Of a DNA stretch of 26,620 nt, positions 1 to 9,784 are shown one piece after another (positions within the stretch are counted from its first letter, which is position 1; every line of letters begins with the position of its first letter). The position numbers and the translations under genes were made by a program. The notes under the pieces were generated by a model, which was given only the letters and a program-made list of their open reading frames with translations, did no database searches and had not been told where the DNA came from. This DNA comes from Botryllus schlosseri (Eukaryota; Chordata; Ascidiacea; Stolidobranchia; Styelidae), in contig ATSW01007954.1 in NCBI GenBank assembly GCA_000444245.1, positions 1 through 26,620 of the forward strand, written 5' to 3'.

Positions 1-77
1 GTGAGCTCTGCTTGCGTGTACCACTCCAAGAAATTCCGAAAAGGTGGTTCATATCAGGAGGAGCCACATCAGCGCTG

Positions 78-210
78 GTCAGTAACGAAATACTTTAACT
101 TTTTCGAAGTACTCAACTAGTTTTGCGCTAATTACGGTACTTACTAAAGTAAATATCATTTTCCGCTACTGCTACTTCTACTTCTACTTCGTTATATTTT
201 ATTATATTTC
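78..210. mobile_element. Tol2-like (hAT) subterminal-type sequence, U1 5' flank
   Basis: This stretch is dense in short runs of the type GTACTCAA, TACTAAAGTA and repeated TACTTC. Such runs resemble the subterminal repeats of Tol2-type hAT transposons. The same sequence lies in U2 at about 12306-12420. Similar sequence in the other sense lies downstream of the zinc-finger gene at about 3040-3120, 14740-14830 and, in part, 21970-22000 and 22600-22650. Isolated short matches lie at 6173-6192 and 6389-6413. No clean terminal inverted repeat with target duplication was found, so the element is decayed or the likeness is compositional. Confidence 0.35.
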
Positions 211-369
211 GTTATATTTTGTGGTCTCATTGTTTTCAAAACAATGCACCCCAATTCGAAAACACCGGCGTCGCACATGTTTCATAGATCTGCCTTTTGA
301 ACATCTGATTGTGTCGGCCATTTATATTTCATACATGCCCGTGAAACGTAGTATTTAACATTAAAAATG

Positions 370-456
370 AAAATATTTTGATATACTAGGCTGGCGCCGC
401 GAGATGCCAACAAAACTCACATTTGGGTCGTGGTGAAAAAAGTTTGAGAACCTCTG
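370..456. mobile_element. Right end of a decayed hAT element, U1
   Basis: The stretch ends in GTTTGAGAACCTCTG. In reverse complement this reads CAGAGGTTCTCAAAC, a typical hAT terminal inverted repeat, and it is preceded by GGTCGTGGTGAAAAA, which is also usual just inside hAT ends. The partner end is not in the window. The same end is present in U2 (ending at 12676) but not upstream of U3, so it predates the U1/U2 split. Confidence 0.5.
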
Positions 457-821
457 TTTTATTGGTACAGTGTCGTGCTATACGTTCATGGTTGGTGAGG
501 CACTGACCTCTTTGGAGTCAGATTTAGAAATAAATAAAGCCGAAATTGTAGCTGATTCAGTTGACGACTGGTTTCGTATCACATTAGCACTCTTGACATA
601 TCGTCGATTGACGGTAAGTTTAGACAGAAAATGCATAGCAGCTACATCAGTAAGAGAATTTATTTGCTCTGCAGTACATGTTGACCGTCGCAACTATACG
701 ATTCATACTCCATCATCGGTTTGCGAAGTCGCGTAAAAGCGCTTTCCTTTCAATACTAAAACCGTTTGTTTTGATTATTTACTATCCTTTACTATTTGAT
801 AAGTTGCGTGATATGTTTTAT
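457..821 (+). promoter_or_regulatory. Conserved 5' flank of the U1 zinc-finger gene
   Basis: This stretch is conserved in U2 (about 12677-13040). From about 595 on it is also conserved in U3 (about 19950-20130), so it probably holds the promoter and 5' untranslated exon. A good splice-site pair is visible: donor CGGTAAGT with GT at 614-615, and acceptor TTTATTTGCTCTGCAG ending at 674, giving a 61-bp candidate intron. In U2 the acceptor AG is changed to GG. In U3 the stretch equivalent to 614-686 is absent. An 88-codon frame runs through the region from a GTG at 470, but the differences from U2 show no clear third-codon-position bias, so I do not call it a gene. Confidence 0.4.
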
Positions 822-1237
822 TAGGGTTACCATACGTCCTCTTTTAAGAGGATTTGTCCTTTTTTTTTGACATTTTTGAAAGTGTCCTCGAAGGACGCCC
901 AAATGTCCTCGTTTTTGAGATTTTGTCCTCTTTATTGAGAATTTTTGTTAAATACAGGTCAAAATTCGACTGAGATACAGTACATCAGCACTGAAGTAAC
1001 GTCCCAGAAGCTATTTCGGGAGGTGAGCCGCAAAGTTGATATTGTTTTTTTCAACCAACTGATAATGTGAAGGGTAAACTGTATTTTGGGAGCTGGACCA
1101 GAAAGTTGACCTTTTTTTAGTCAACCGCAAGAAGTGCAAAAAATTTACCATCTTTCCAGGATTTTCCTCCGGTATTACAAGTCTGAAAATTTCGAAAAAG
1201 TGTCCTCTTCGCAGATTTCCGAAATATGGTAACCCTA
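822..1237. mobile_element. Non-autonomous DNA transposon (hAT-like), U1 only
   Basis: This is a 416-bp insertion bounded by perfect 13-bp terminal inverted repeats, TAGGGTTACCATA. It is flanked by TGTTTTAT on the left (814-821) and TGTTTAAT on the right (1238-1245), which read as an 8-bp target duplication with one change. U2 and U3 have the empty site, reading straight from GATAT(G/A)TTTTAT to GCTTTATTCAG. Both ends are rich in GTCCTC/GAGGAC motifs. There is no transposase frame. The element sits about 130 bp upstream of the zinc-finger ATG and so may change that copy's promoter or leader. An 8-bp duplication suggests hAT-type integration. Confidence 0.85.
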
Positions 1238-1365
1238 TGTTTAATTCTTTATTCAGAACTCCCATAGTTTTGCGATAGAAGTAACTGTATATCTGTTGGC
1301 TACACTTGTCAAGTCTCGCGGCCTCCGTTATCGTCACAGAGCTTTCGAATCGCAGTCGAGAAATC

Positions 1366-2859
1366 ATGACGAGAAAGCGGAAATTCACTCAGCATTCGCA
1401 CTGGGACTACGATAGCAAAAACCATTCCTGCGAAATTTGCGGAAAAGAGTTTACTAACAACGTTGCAGTGAAACGGCACTTGAAAATTCACGTGGCTGTT
1501 CCTGAGCATATGTGTGAAATATGCGGGAAAGAATTCATTGACAATGCTGGGATGAAAAAGCACTTGATAATTCACTTGACTGCTCCTGAGCATATATGTG
1601 AAATATGTGGTAAAAATTTTGCGGGGAAGGATGCGATACAAAGACACATGAAAATTCATGTGAATGTTACTGAGCATCAATGTGAAATATGCGGGAAAGA
1701 GTTTAAACAAAAAAAAAGTTTACAAGATCATCTGACATTATTTCATATCGGCGTGAAGAATTTTGTTTGCGAGATTTGTGGCAAAACATTTGCTTACGGT
1801 CATGGTATGACAGATCACATGCTATTAATTCACACCGCGGACGACGGAGAATATCGATGTAATATATGCGGAAAGGATTTTCGCACTGACTGCATTCTTA
1901 AAAGACATTCAAAAGTTCACAGAGACGTCAAACACACGTGCTCGGTATGCAATAAGGAATACACATACAGATGTAATTTGTCGATGCACCTGCGGTCGCA
2001 TTTTGCTATGAAAAACTTCGTATGCCAGATTTGCGACAAAGCTTTTGTTAGCGGTGTGCACTTGCGTCAACACATGAAAATGCATTTTGACATCAAAGAA
2101 TACGTATGTGATGTATGCGGAAAAGAATTCCGTTTTGAAGCTTCACTTAGAAAGCATACAGTAAGTCACATCGGCGTGAAGCGATATTCATGTGCGATAT
2201 GCCAAATGGAATTCTACTACAAATCCCATGTAAGAAGCCACTTGCAAATTCATATCATCAATAAAAGAAAACCTGTATGCGAAATTTGTGGAAAATTGTA
2301 TAGTACGATTTATAATATGAGAGTTCACATGAAAAGACATACTGCTCCGAAGGAATATAAATGTGATATTTGCGATAAGGGGTTTCTTACCAAGTTTGAG
2401 ATGAAATTACACATGGAAAGCCACAGCCACGCCAGACAACATCGATGCGATATTTGCGATAAGGCATTTCGTTCCGAAATGTTTTTAAGACGCCATCTTC
2501 TGGTTCATTCTAATGCGAGGGAATTTGAATGCGAGATATGCGGCAAAGCATGTGTACGCCTTCGGAATTTGACAAGTCATATGAAAATTCATAGACGCGG
2601 AAGAGAATATGGTTGCGATATCTGTGGGATGCAATTTCGTTCCAAGTCCATACTGGCTTCTCATTCGGGGATACACTACGACGTAAAACCCCATGAATGT
2701 ACAATATGCGGGAAGGAATTTCGTCAGAAAAGTGGACTGGAATCCCACGTGCGAGTGCATTCGGGTATAAACGATTTTGTCTGCGAGGTGTGTGGGAAAG
2801 CATATACTAGCAGGTCTGGGCTGAGATCACACAAGAAGACGCATCTCGATCGGAGATAA
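1366..2859 (+). CDS. C2H2 zinc-finger protein, 17 fingers (U1 copy)
   Basis: The gene encodes 497 residues made almost wholly of 17 intact C2H2 fingers in one uninterrupted array, from about residue 22 to the end. It is therefore a likely nuclear sequence-specific DNA-binding protein. Start: the frame is open to a TTG at 1306, but the first ATG is at 1366 (AAATCATGA). The equivalent ATG starts U2 and U3, and U2 has an in-frame TGA just before it. The N-terminus has a basic RKRK stretch that could aid nuclear entry. No KRAB, BTB, SET or ZAD domain is visible, so any effector domain would need an unseen exon. Spacing between fingers is the usual seven residues, but no linker is TGEKP; they read like VAVPEH, IGVKNF or DIKEY. 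Fingers 4 and 5 have one extra residue before the last His. All Cys and His ligands are present. Single exon. Confidence 0.9.
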   Translation: MTRKRKFTQHSHWDYDSKNHSCEICGKEFTNNVAVKRHLKIHVAVPEHMCEICGKEFIDNAGMKKHLIIHLTAPEHICEICGKNFAGKDAIQRHMKIHVNVTEHQCEICGKEFKQKKSLQDHLTLFHIGVKNFVCEICGKTFAYGHGMTDHMLLIHTADDGEYRCNICGKDFRTDCILKRHSKVHRDVKHTCSVCNKEYTYRCNLSMHLRSHFAMKNFVCQICDKAFVSGVHLRQHMKMHFDIKEYVCDVCGKEFRFEASLRKHTVSHIGVKRYSCAICQMEFYYKSHVRSHLQIHIINKRKPVCEICGKLYSTIYNMRVHMKRHTAPKEYKCDICDKGFLTKFEMKLHMESHSHARQHRCDICDKAFRSEMFLRRHLLVHSNAREFECEICGKACVRLRNLTSHMKIHRRGREYGCDICGMQFRSKSILASHSGIHYDVKPHECTICGKEFRQKSGLESHVRVHSGINDFVCEVCGKAYTSRSGLRSHKKTHLDRR

Positions 2860-2867
2860 TTCATACG

Positions 2868-3012
2868 TGATGTGCGAAAAAAAAGAATTTCGTTTGAAAC
2901 GTAGCCCTAAAGCCCACATGCAAAATCATGCCGATATTTGAATAAAAAAATAAAATTCATCTGCCAGATTTGTGGGAAAGGGTTTACTCTGAATAGTAAC
3001 ATGAAAGGAGAT
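2868..3012 (+). pseudogene. Fossil zinc fingers beyond the U1 stop
   Basis: After the TAA at 2857-2859, a degraded finger can be read (EFRLK, then AHMQNH, near 2870-2935). A second half-finger (FICQICGKGF, then NSNMK) lies at 2956-3006. Equivalent remains follow the gene in U2 (about 14580-14715) and U3 (about 21815-21945). In U2 and U3 the first Cys pair of the last finger reads TGC TAG, where U1 keeps CAG. The ancestral protein was thus probably at least two fingers longer, and the copies lost the tail independently or step by step. Confidence 0.65.
2941..2946 (+). promoter_or_regulatory. Possible poly(A) signal after the U1 gene
   Basis: AATAAA lies 82 bases after the stop codon, in a short A-rich run that U2 and U3 do not share. 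It could end the U1 transcript. Alternatively, the transcript could run to the more distant site conserved among the copies near 4549. Confidence 0.3.
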
Positions 3013-3271
3013 GTGGCAGAACTAGTCGGCGTTATTACTAAAGTAGAAACCCTACTGAAAATACCTACTCAATGACAAGTAGAAGTGGTCATTTTCAGGA
3101 CTCGTCAAAAGTACTTGAAATGGATATAGAATGTGAATATCTGAGAATCATTCACGTCAGTAATTTCGTGAAGTAGATGAGTTCACTGGGCCGCATACTT
3201 TTGCAACCTGCAATTCAGTTGTATCATATATGTTTGCACTGTCGGTGAACTTATCATTCGAAAGTTTACAG

Positions 3272-3791
3272 CATGTAGCCGATGTTATAGGCCTACCGTT
3301 GTATACGACCCATCGTCTGCTCATTTTGAATCATAAAAGGTCAAATGAAACAAATAGGTTTGCATGGTATGATGCTCAATGTACCACAATATCCTAACTG
3401 AAGCAAGACTGCGTTGGCATTGGTTCTTCTATCAAGAAGTGCATGATGAAAAATTGGGATGTAGAGATTGTCAGAATGAAGTAACATGGTGTGTCACCAG
3501 CTGTGTACGCACAACATCAGTTTTGCCAGCCAACAACTGCTGCTGTTGAGCGTTCTTTCTCCATTCTTGACAAGCTACTTGGTAAGGGCAGACACTTTCT
3601 ACCCGAGAATGTAGGAAAGTATCTTTTGCTGTGCTATAACAAATTTTAATTATTTCTACGATGCGTTATGTAATTACTGGAATTCTTCATAGGTCCAGAT
3701 TTCGTTCTAATAAAGTTCTTTCATTCAAAAATTTGTCAGTTTTCAAGTCAAATGTTTTTTTCAGGTCAAACTGCTTCGTAAGGACAGACAG
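3272..3791 (+). mobile_element. hAT-derived segment present in U1, absent from U2
   Basis: These 520 bases interrupt the U1/U2 alignment. U2 reads straight from GTTTACAG to TTTCAACC near 14970. Both junctions in U1 carry ACAG, so U2 may have lost the segment by a microhomology deletion, or U1 may have gained it. The segment contains the end of a hAT transposase frame, with AATAAAG near 3708 after its stop. I could not find terminal inverted repeats. Confidence 0.5.
3485..3649 (+). pseudogene. hAT transposase C-terminal (dimerisation) fragment
   Basis: About 54 residues ending at TAA 3647-3649 include TTAAVERSFSILDKLL, then LPENV and LLLCYN. This matches the conserved hAT family C-terminal dimerisation region, usually seen as AAVERxFS, then R.RL.PE...LL.L..N. 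The frame is closed upstream by a stop just before it, and no catalytic region (DDE) was found nearby. It is a broken remnant of a DNA transposon lying on the same strand as the zinc-finger gene. Confidence 0.75.
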
Positions 3792-6060
3792 TTCCGACCA
3801 CAAACAATGATAAGTAGTACAATTCTAACATTATGTGCGCAAACGCCTACTTTACATACATAAAGTCAACATTTTGTAAAAATGAAGTTTTTAACGTCAA
3901 AAATGTAGAAATTTTCATTTTTTCAGGTCAAAATCTCCCGCTTTTTAGGTAAGAAATAAATCGCCCCACTAATGACATTGTAAATAGTTGTAATTTACTG
4001 ATATATATCCAGTTACAGTGACACAGGGCTTTTTCCCTCATAGCAGTGCTGTAAGCATATGCCGAGACTAATTTGTAACGAACAAAATCTGAAGTCTTAA
4101 AACTGTAGTGCTTTTGCCTAAAAACTGCTAAGTGGAAGTTCAAGTAGTCCAGAATCATAATCAGTTAACAACATCTGATTTCTCATAATGTTATACTGCT
4201 GAGTAACAAGGGGATGTAAAATATGCTACAGAAAATTGCATTAGATATCATATTAGAAAGCAAATATGGTAACCTGCTATACCGGAATAGATTGATGACG
4301 CCATTTTGTGAATCAGTAGCACGGTGTCATATAAGGATTGTAAACATTGATAAATAACAAAGCATTACTTCAAGACATGAACCAAGTCCCAAGAAACACG
4401 CGGCCGGACTTTCATGCTCCGGGTGAGAGAGATTGATAAGAATTGCGTCATATCGTTATACTATCGAGTGATGTAATATGTATATGCATACATACATGCA
4501 TTGTTCTAACATGATTGCATTCTTACACATCGTAATTTTAATTGTGTCCATAAAAACAATATGTCGTTGGAGCGGTATCAGCTAACGTCGTTCTTGCTGT
4601 GGTGCATGTAGACCACCTACAGAGTCCCACCCAGTACCTACTGAGGCCACGAGATCGGCAGACATGTATTCTGCAAGACCAGATATTCATTTCGTCGTCA
4701 GAGAATGCACTTCTTAGATTTGTGGCAAGCATTTGCAGACGGAGGCGCGTTTGGATTCAGTTTTAATGCGGGAATAGAGCTGTATAGTGGTTTAACACAC
4801 CTTGTTTAGAACATGTTTTCGCCGAAGGAGTCATCGGTACCCTATTGTCAATGTCACTGCACTGTGGCGTCACAATTTAAAGTTGTGTGACGTCATGACT
4901 AAAAAAAAACAATAAAGAACATGTTTCAAAAACGAGTCATGTTTTAAACATGTTTGTGTTAAATTGATATTTATTTTAAATGCAACCGTGGTTACAATAA
5001 TTACTGAAGTGACAGACGATTGTCTGAAGAAAAGATTTACCAACCGCTTCGAAACTCATGCAGTACTAAAGAGAATACGCTTTCCAAAAATTACAGACAA
5101 TCGCCAATTGATGGTAAACCGTAGGCTAATTACTGAATCAATGGTATAGTTTATTCAAGGACAAGAGTGAATCGCACCTAACAATTCGGACCGGCTTGGA
5201 TAATACAGCACGCCTCCGTTAAGTGATTTGATCTGCAGCATTGAATGAAAATTAACCATCAAATACTTATAGATTTTTGAACGTGGACACATTCCCTTTG
5301 GCTTGGAATCGTTGACAAATCACTTCGAACGTTGTTGTGATGATGCGATACATCTTGGAGAGTTATTTGGAAAAAGGATTGTGGATTTGCGACCAGCCAT
5401 CGATTTTAAGCCGCTCCCATTACTGGTGCATTTGAGACTTCGAATTGTCGAGTTGACCATGTCTCCGTAAAATATACTTACTTCGTTATGACGGGTTCGG
5501 GGCGTTGCGTCACCATTGAAAACTGTCCGGACCCCCCAATTTTTTATTGCTTTACCAATATTATCGCGCTAGTTACGCCGGCATGCGCGTCAGGGTAAAT
5601 TACTCTATTTTATAACGAGAATATGAAAAATTGAAAGTAATTCACACATTGGGTCAGTTTTCTTTACGTCAGCATTTCCAGTGCCGACTCAACAACTGCA
5701 GATCCCACGAAGTCTATTTAGTGACAACGTCGAAGTCTAATGCGTCCGTAGTTAAATGGTTTATATCGGGTATTAGATTCCAAACACGAAATAGCTGCAT
5801 CATCGCGTATTGGCAGTCATAGTTTTCGGTTCGGGAGGCCATGAGTGTCGGATGATCTGGTAGCAGAATGCTGGCGAGAAACGAGAAGTAAGCGATGAAA
5901 TTCGGGCATTTANNGNTTNNCAGTNTCANGCGGAAGTATTTGTTAGTGAATTGCAACGGGTGACCTTTAACCAAACGCTAAATAACTTGTCGGGTGGCCA
6001 ATAAAGTCATGAAAAACAATCAGCTTGTTTCACCGATCATTTGCTGAGTTCCTCATGTAA
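3792..6060. other. U1 3' flank, conserved among copies, no gene recognised
   Basis: To about 4600 this flank matches U2 (14975-15790), and from about 4150 on it matches U3 (24130-26165), with small gaps. U1 has extra sequence relative to U3 at about 4690-5010, including inverted AAACATGTTT repeats at 4920-4952. Conserved landmarks are the AATTTTAATTGTG(T/C)C(A/C)ATAAA stretch (4533-4554) and the GGCGTTGCGTCAC stretch (about 5501). Short frames here have no recognisable product. A run of Ns at 5913-5930 marks poor base calls. Confidence 0.5.
4549..4554 (+). promoter_or_regulatory. Conserved candidate poly(A) site, U1 version
   Basis: This is CATAAA in a well-conserved stretch. U2 (15729-15734) and U3 (24694-24699) have perfect AATAAA at the same place, on the same strand as the zinc-finger gene. 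It could end a long 3' untranslated region, or belong to an older retroposed sequence in the block. Confidence 0.3.
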
Positions 6061-7124
6061 TAGTAGACTGTTATGGTTGAAACAAGATGGTGACGGTGAT
6101 GGTGATATATTCTGCGCAATTACACGTAAAAGTGGCGAATTCCAAGTATTAAGTAGAACATAATTATCCCTGCCTAAGTAGAAGTGGAAGTACAGTCATA
6201 AGCAGGGGTCGTGAACTCAAGACGACCCGTTGGCCCCTTTTCCAATTTCGTAGAAGCCGAGGGCTGAAAGAATGAAATATTGAGTCAAAATAGGCCAAAC
6301 AGTTTATCAACACGTTTTCAAACTTTACGTCAGTACAACTCTGTTCTATCCAACATGGGCGACGAAAATTTAGTAGATTTTTTCTGTCGCTACTTCTACT
6401 TCTACTTGAGTAGCTTTCTTGACTACTTTGACCAACTCTGAATATGGCAAGGCTATGTCTATGAGGCAAACTATGTGATGATATTCGACAATTATACAAA
6501 TTGAAAATACTGCTTCAACTCGAATTTTGAACATCCTCGAGCACTGAAAAGATAAAGCTTCTAGTGTTATAGTGTCTTTGGAACTGGCCTTCACCAAAAA
6601 TAATATTTATTCAAAGGATGACAAGGGTAATGACTATGGACACTGCGTCATTAACACCGTGGCCTTCCTGAGTTGCACATCACCGAAGCCCGGGTCCTAC
6701 TCATCATGCCAGGTGAATGAGAACTACTCTATATTCTCGGAAAATCTTCATGTTTAGTTATCAGATGCTATATTCTGAAAGTTTCCCGAGTCGGAACGTA
6801 TGAGCATTTTTCTAATTTAAATACATTTACAATGCAACCCTACAATTGCATTAAAAATATTGGCTGGTTTGTTAGTGCGCGAGGTGATATAGAAAATGTA
6901 AACGTCGATCCTGATTTATTTTACATCCCCCTCAAAACATAAATGATCTGTCCCAGACCCCATAACTCACGCAGGTCGAAGCTTTTTGCATGTGAGGAAA
7001 GCTTCCGCTAGCATGCCATTGTAGACAAATTCGCGCACTGTAATCATAGGATTATCACAGATAATTTTTCAAGTATTTTCCGTCCCTTTTTCTCATTGGT
7101 TTCACATCTACCTTACCTATCACA
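6061..7124. other. Spacer with no recognised gene
   Basis: This is unique sequence after the end of similarity to U3. It holds two short Tol2-like tracts (6173-6192 and 6389-6413). A CAGGGGTCGTGAAC start resembling a hAT terminus lies at 6203 but has no partner. Short frames (for example 6572-6757) have no recognisable domain. Confidence 0.4.
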
Positions 7125-7590
7125 TTGCGTATTTCACGCAAAAGCTGGTTTTGGTCTGTGCTAATTTCAGTGATGTTTCATACCGAAATAGGTGATGNTA
7201 TTTCGAATGGTATACCTCGATGATCTCATGTAACAGTTTATTAGGTTTCTCGGTTTACAATCAAATATTTATTTAATTTTATGCTCTCCAATGTCCATTT
7301 TACCGTGAACTTACAGCCTTCAAGTCATTTGCTAACAATTCGAATTGTCAAACGCAATAACTATTCCGTTTACGATGTCAACTAACAGCTAATCTCTTGA
7401 TCAGCCAATTCCTGAATATATTTTACGCATATTACACTGTTGGTATGTATTGCTTTTGACGGTGTTCCATACCGAACGGAGAGATGAGATTTCGTATTGT
7501 ACATCTCGATGATGTCATCTCACAGTGTTCTAAGTTTGCGGCTTTGATTCAAACATTTGTTCCGTAATATATTTTCCAATATCGATTTCG
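7125..7590. repeat. Diverged direct repeat, about 290-bp spacing
   Basis: The stretch around 7172-7300 is repeated at 7462-7588. Shared landmarks in order are GTTYCATACCGAA, a GAT/TTTCG tract, ACCTCGATGAT against ACATCTCGATGATGTCAT, a TCTAAG/TTAGG tract, TCAAAYATTT and a closing ATYCATTT-like stretch. By-eye identity is roughly 70%. It looks like an old tandem duplication of non-coding or long-decayed DNA. No product can be assigned. Confidence 0.55.
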
Positions 7591-9401
7591 CAGCAGGATT
7601 ACAGAGACAGTAAGTCGTATGTGTTGTGTCAGTCTCCATTGCTAAGTGCGAGAGTGTGCGCGCGTGTATATTGGCCACGATCTGAAGCATCTGGTCTGTG
7701 ACCGCTACGAAGTCACATTTTCTCGTTGGAATACACGATTGTGACGTCATTTGGACAACAAACACCTACCACCGGATATTGTCACGAGCTGCCACTGGTC
7801 CGTTGTTATGCGATTCATTAACGAGCGGCAATGAATAATTTCTTTCTACTTACTGCGCATATGTGTTCTAGCCGGGTGAAGTGCCTAAATTTTTCAAAGG
7901 CAATGACGGATTTTTTACAATGATTTTGGCACTTGCGTGTATTCCTATCAAGTTCATCTTAACTCGACTTATGTGATCGGATACATACGGGTAGAGCCGG
8001 TGGAGGTGATGACTTCAAACATACATTGGGCACGTAATTTACATCTTTAGCGTTGTTCATGCTCCACGGATAAGACTATGTAACGGTTTCTCGCGGGTTA
8101 GTAATTACTTTCTAGTATTATGTTCATATTTGTGACCTCCGTGAAAGTGAAAGCCACAGTGTGAAAAGGGCTAGGAACGCCTGTGTTATAGCTATTATTG
8201 AAGGATACCCGGGGCCTTAGTTTTCCCACCTATGCCTTATACAATCATAGTAAAACATTTGTTATAATCCAAATGTATTGGTCTGGAGATGGAATGGATT
8301 CTTTTGAAACCTGCTGCGATTCAATCTTTACGGCCGAAAGAAGAAACTTTGAGGAAAGTCTATCACTATTGTTAACATATCTCGGATATCTCTTGCAGTA
8401 CGAAATAATATATTTCAAAGTTTCCATTAAACATCGACCTCTCCCAAATCATTGCGAGCGACTTTTAAATCCCCCAATTTCGAACCACAGAACTCCCCAC
8501 CGCCGTCTTCTCGCGTGACCTCTTTCTCTTTTCTCGCCTGCGTNAGAATCTAAGTATCAAAATCTGTGAATTAACAATAATTTGACCAGAATAAAACACC
8601 AAAAGAACACAACTACAAGATAGGAAGAAGTCGAAACGTTTTAGAGTATCCCTGAAATCAGGCACCCATCGGGGCCAAGCTAGACGATGTAGCCAAAGAG
8701 GCATGCACATTAGGACTGTCCAAAATTAGGAAAATGTCAAAAATGCGGCGTAGACTCTTGGACATATTTAAGCCAGCGAGCTGCGACAATCTCACGGTAG
8801 AGTCGTTAGGATTTTGTGCAAAGTGGTTGAAAGTAGCTGCTGACGAGTGTGCGTGTGATCGACCCCGAAATCACGGCTCTTGATTAGCTAAACGGCTATG
8901 CTACGGTGTCACTAAGGCGTAATTACAGACTAGGTTACCTTACGGTTGTATCGAATCTCCGTCGTCAAATATCGATGGTGCAGGCGAAAAATAATATGAT
9001 ATATATATATCTCTCTCCTCACACGCTTTCGCGCGCCTCAAACTGCAGAAGGCGGAAAGTCTATAGAATATTTCAGGTCGAGGTCCAAGTTATGTCCCTT
9101 GTTCATCCTCGAAATATTCCAGAAAAGTCCCAACGCTTATCAGTAATGATCATACAGTGGGCAGTGTACAAACTGCCGAGCTGAGCATAATCGAATATAT
9201 GAGTGATTCGATTCTGAATTTCGTATTAGGCTTCAAGTCGAGTCGAGTACCACGGATTATGACGTCACCTCAGAGTGAGAATGAATTGGAAAGTTCAAAT
9301 ATGTAGCTTTCGTACGACCACAAAGAGTATAATGCCAGTTCCAAATCACCCTAAAGATTATTCGGTATCTTTTAGAGTGACCACACTTGAACAAGAATTC
9401 T
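7591..9401. other. Spacer with no recognised gene
   Basis: Frames of 60 to 106 codons occur (for example 8198-8518), but they show no known motif, signal peptide or second copy elsewhere in the window. A short (AT)n tract runs into CTCTCTCC near 8999-9018. Two TGACGTCA palindromes lie at 7742-7749 and 9260-9267. Confidence 0.4.
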
Positions 9402-9604
9402 GGAGTCGCCCTCGCTCGGACGAAAACCAGTCAACTGATTCCATAATGTTACACGAAATCCATGACCATGTTTTTCACTTGCACGATATATTAGCTCAAG
9501 CATTTTATATATTTCGGATCATTAGGGTAATATTACAGCAGGTCTGTTACTCGCAGACAACGGAATTGTCAAAATACCATGATTGGTTGTAAACAGCTAA
9601 AACA

Positions 9605-9784
9605 ATGACGCTAACGACGATTGCAGTTGGCACAGTTCTATGCCCCGTTTGTTTTATTCGTAATCTGGCCCTGCGTAGGCCTTGTTAGGAATACAAGAGA
9701 TTTAACCGTAAACACGGATGTTGCAATTTGGATCATTATCATGAAATCGTGATACCGGTTTCTCTGGAGGCCGGAAACTTTTGG
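9605..9784 (+). pseudogene. Decayed first exon of block B gene (B1)
   Basis: This is the B1 counterpart of the B2 exon at 17712. It begins with ATG (MTLTTIAVGTVLC) and keeps the segment HYHEIVIPV, then NFWVRSDTAL. Relative to B2, it has a 1-base length change near 9675 and a 26-base insertion near 9702-9727, so the frame from this ATG meets a stop after about 30 codons. Unless splicing removes the damaged part, this exon is broken. GGGTGAGA at 9783-9790 would be a fair splice donor in both copies. Confidence 0.4.

Larger units (their letters stand above)
1..6060 (+). repeat. Tandem block U1 (first copy of zinc-finger block)
   Basis: This is the first of three copies of a block carrying a C2H2 zinc-finger gene. 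The 5' part aligns with U2 from about 12231, both starting near GAGCTCT. The 3' part aligns with U2 to about 4600/15790 and with U3 to about 6040/26165. The copies share non-coding flanks as well as the gene, so the duplication was of genomic DNA and not of a processed transcript. U1 differs by a 416-bp element at 822-1237 and a 520-bp segment at 3272-3791 that U2 lacks. The true left edge lies outside the window. Boundaries were judged by eye. Confidence 0.8.

Noticed and set aside
470-736. An 88-codon frame from a GTG in the U1 5' flank, partly readable in U2
   Set aside because: It has no ATG start, its differences from U2 do not favour third codon positions, U2 has a frame change, and the region carries intron-like signals.
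6203-8180. A hAT-like start CAGGGGTCGTGAAC at 6203 and an end-like GGCTAGGAACGCCTG near 8168-8182, possibly one 2-kb element
   Set aside because: The two ends match poorly, and the 8 bases outside them (GTCATAAG and TGTTATAG) are not a duplication.
8198-8518. A 106-codon plus-strand frame
   Set aside because: No domain, signal peptide, second copy or splice evidence was found, and the length is within chance for this composition.
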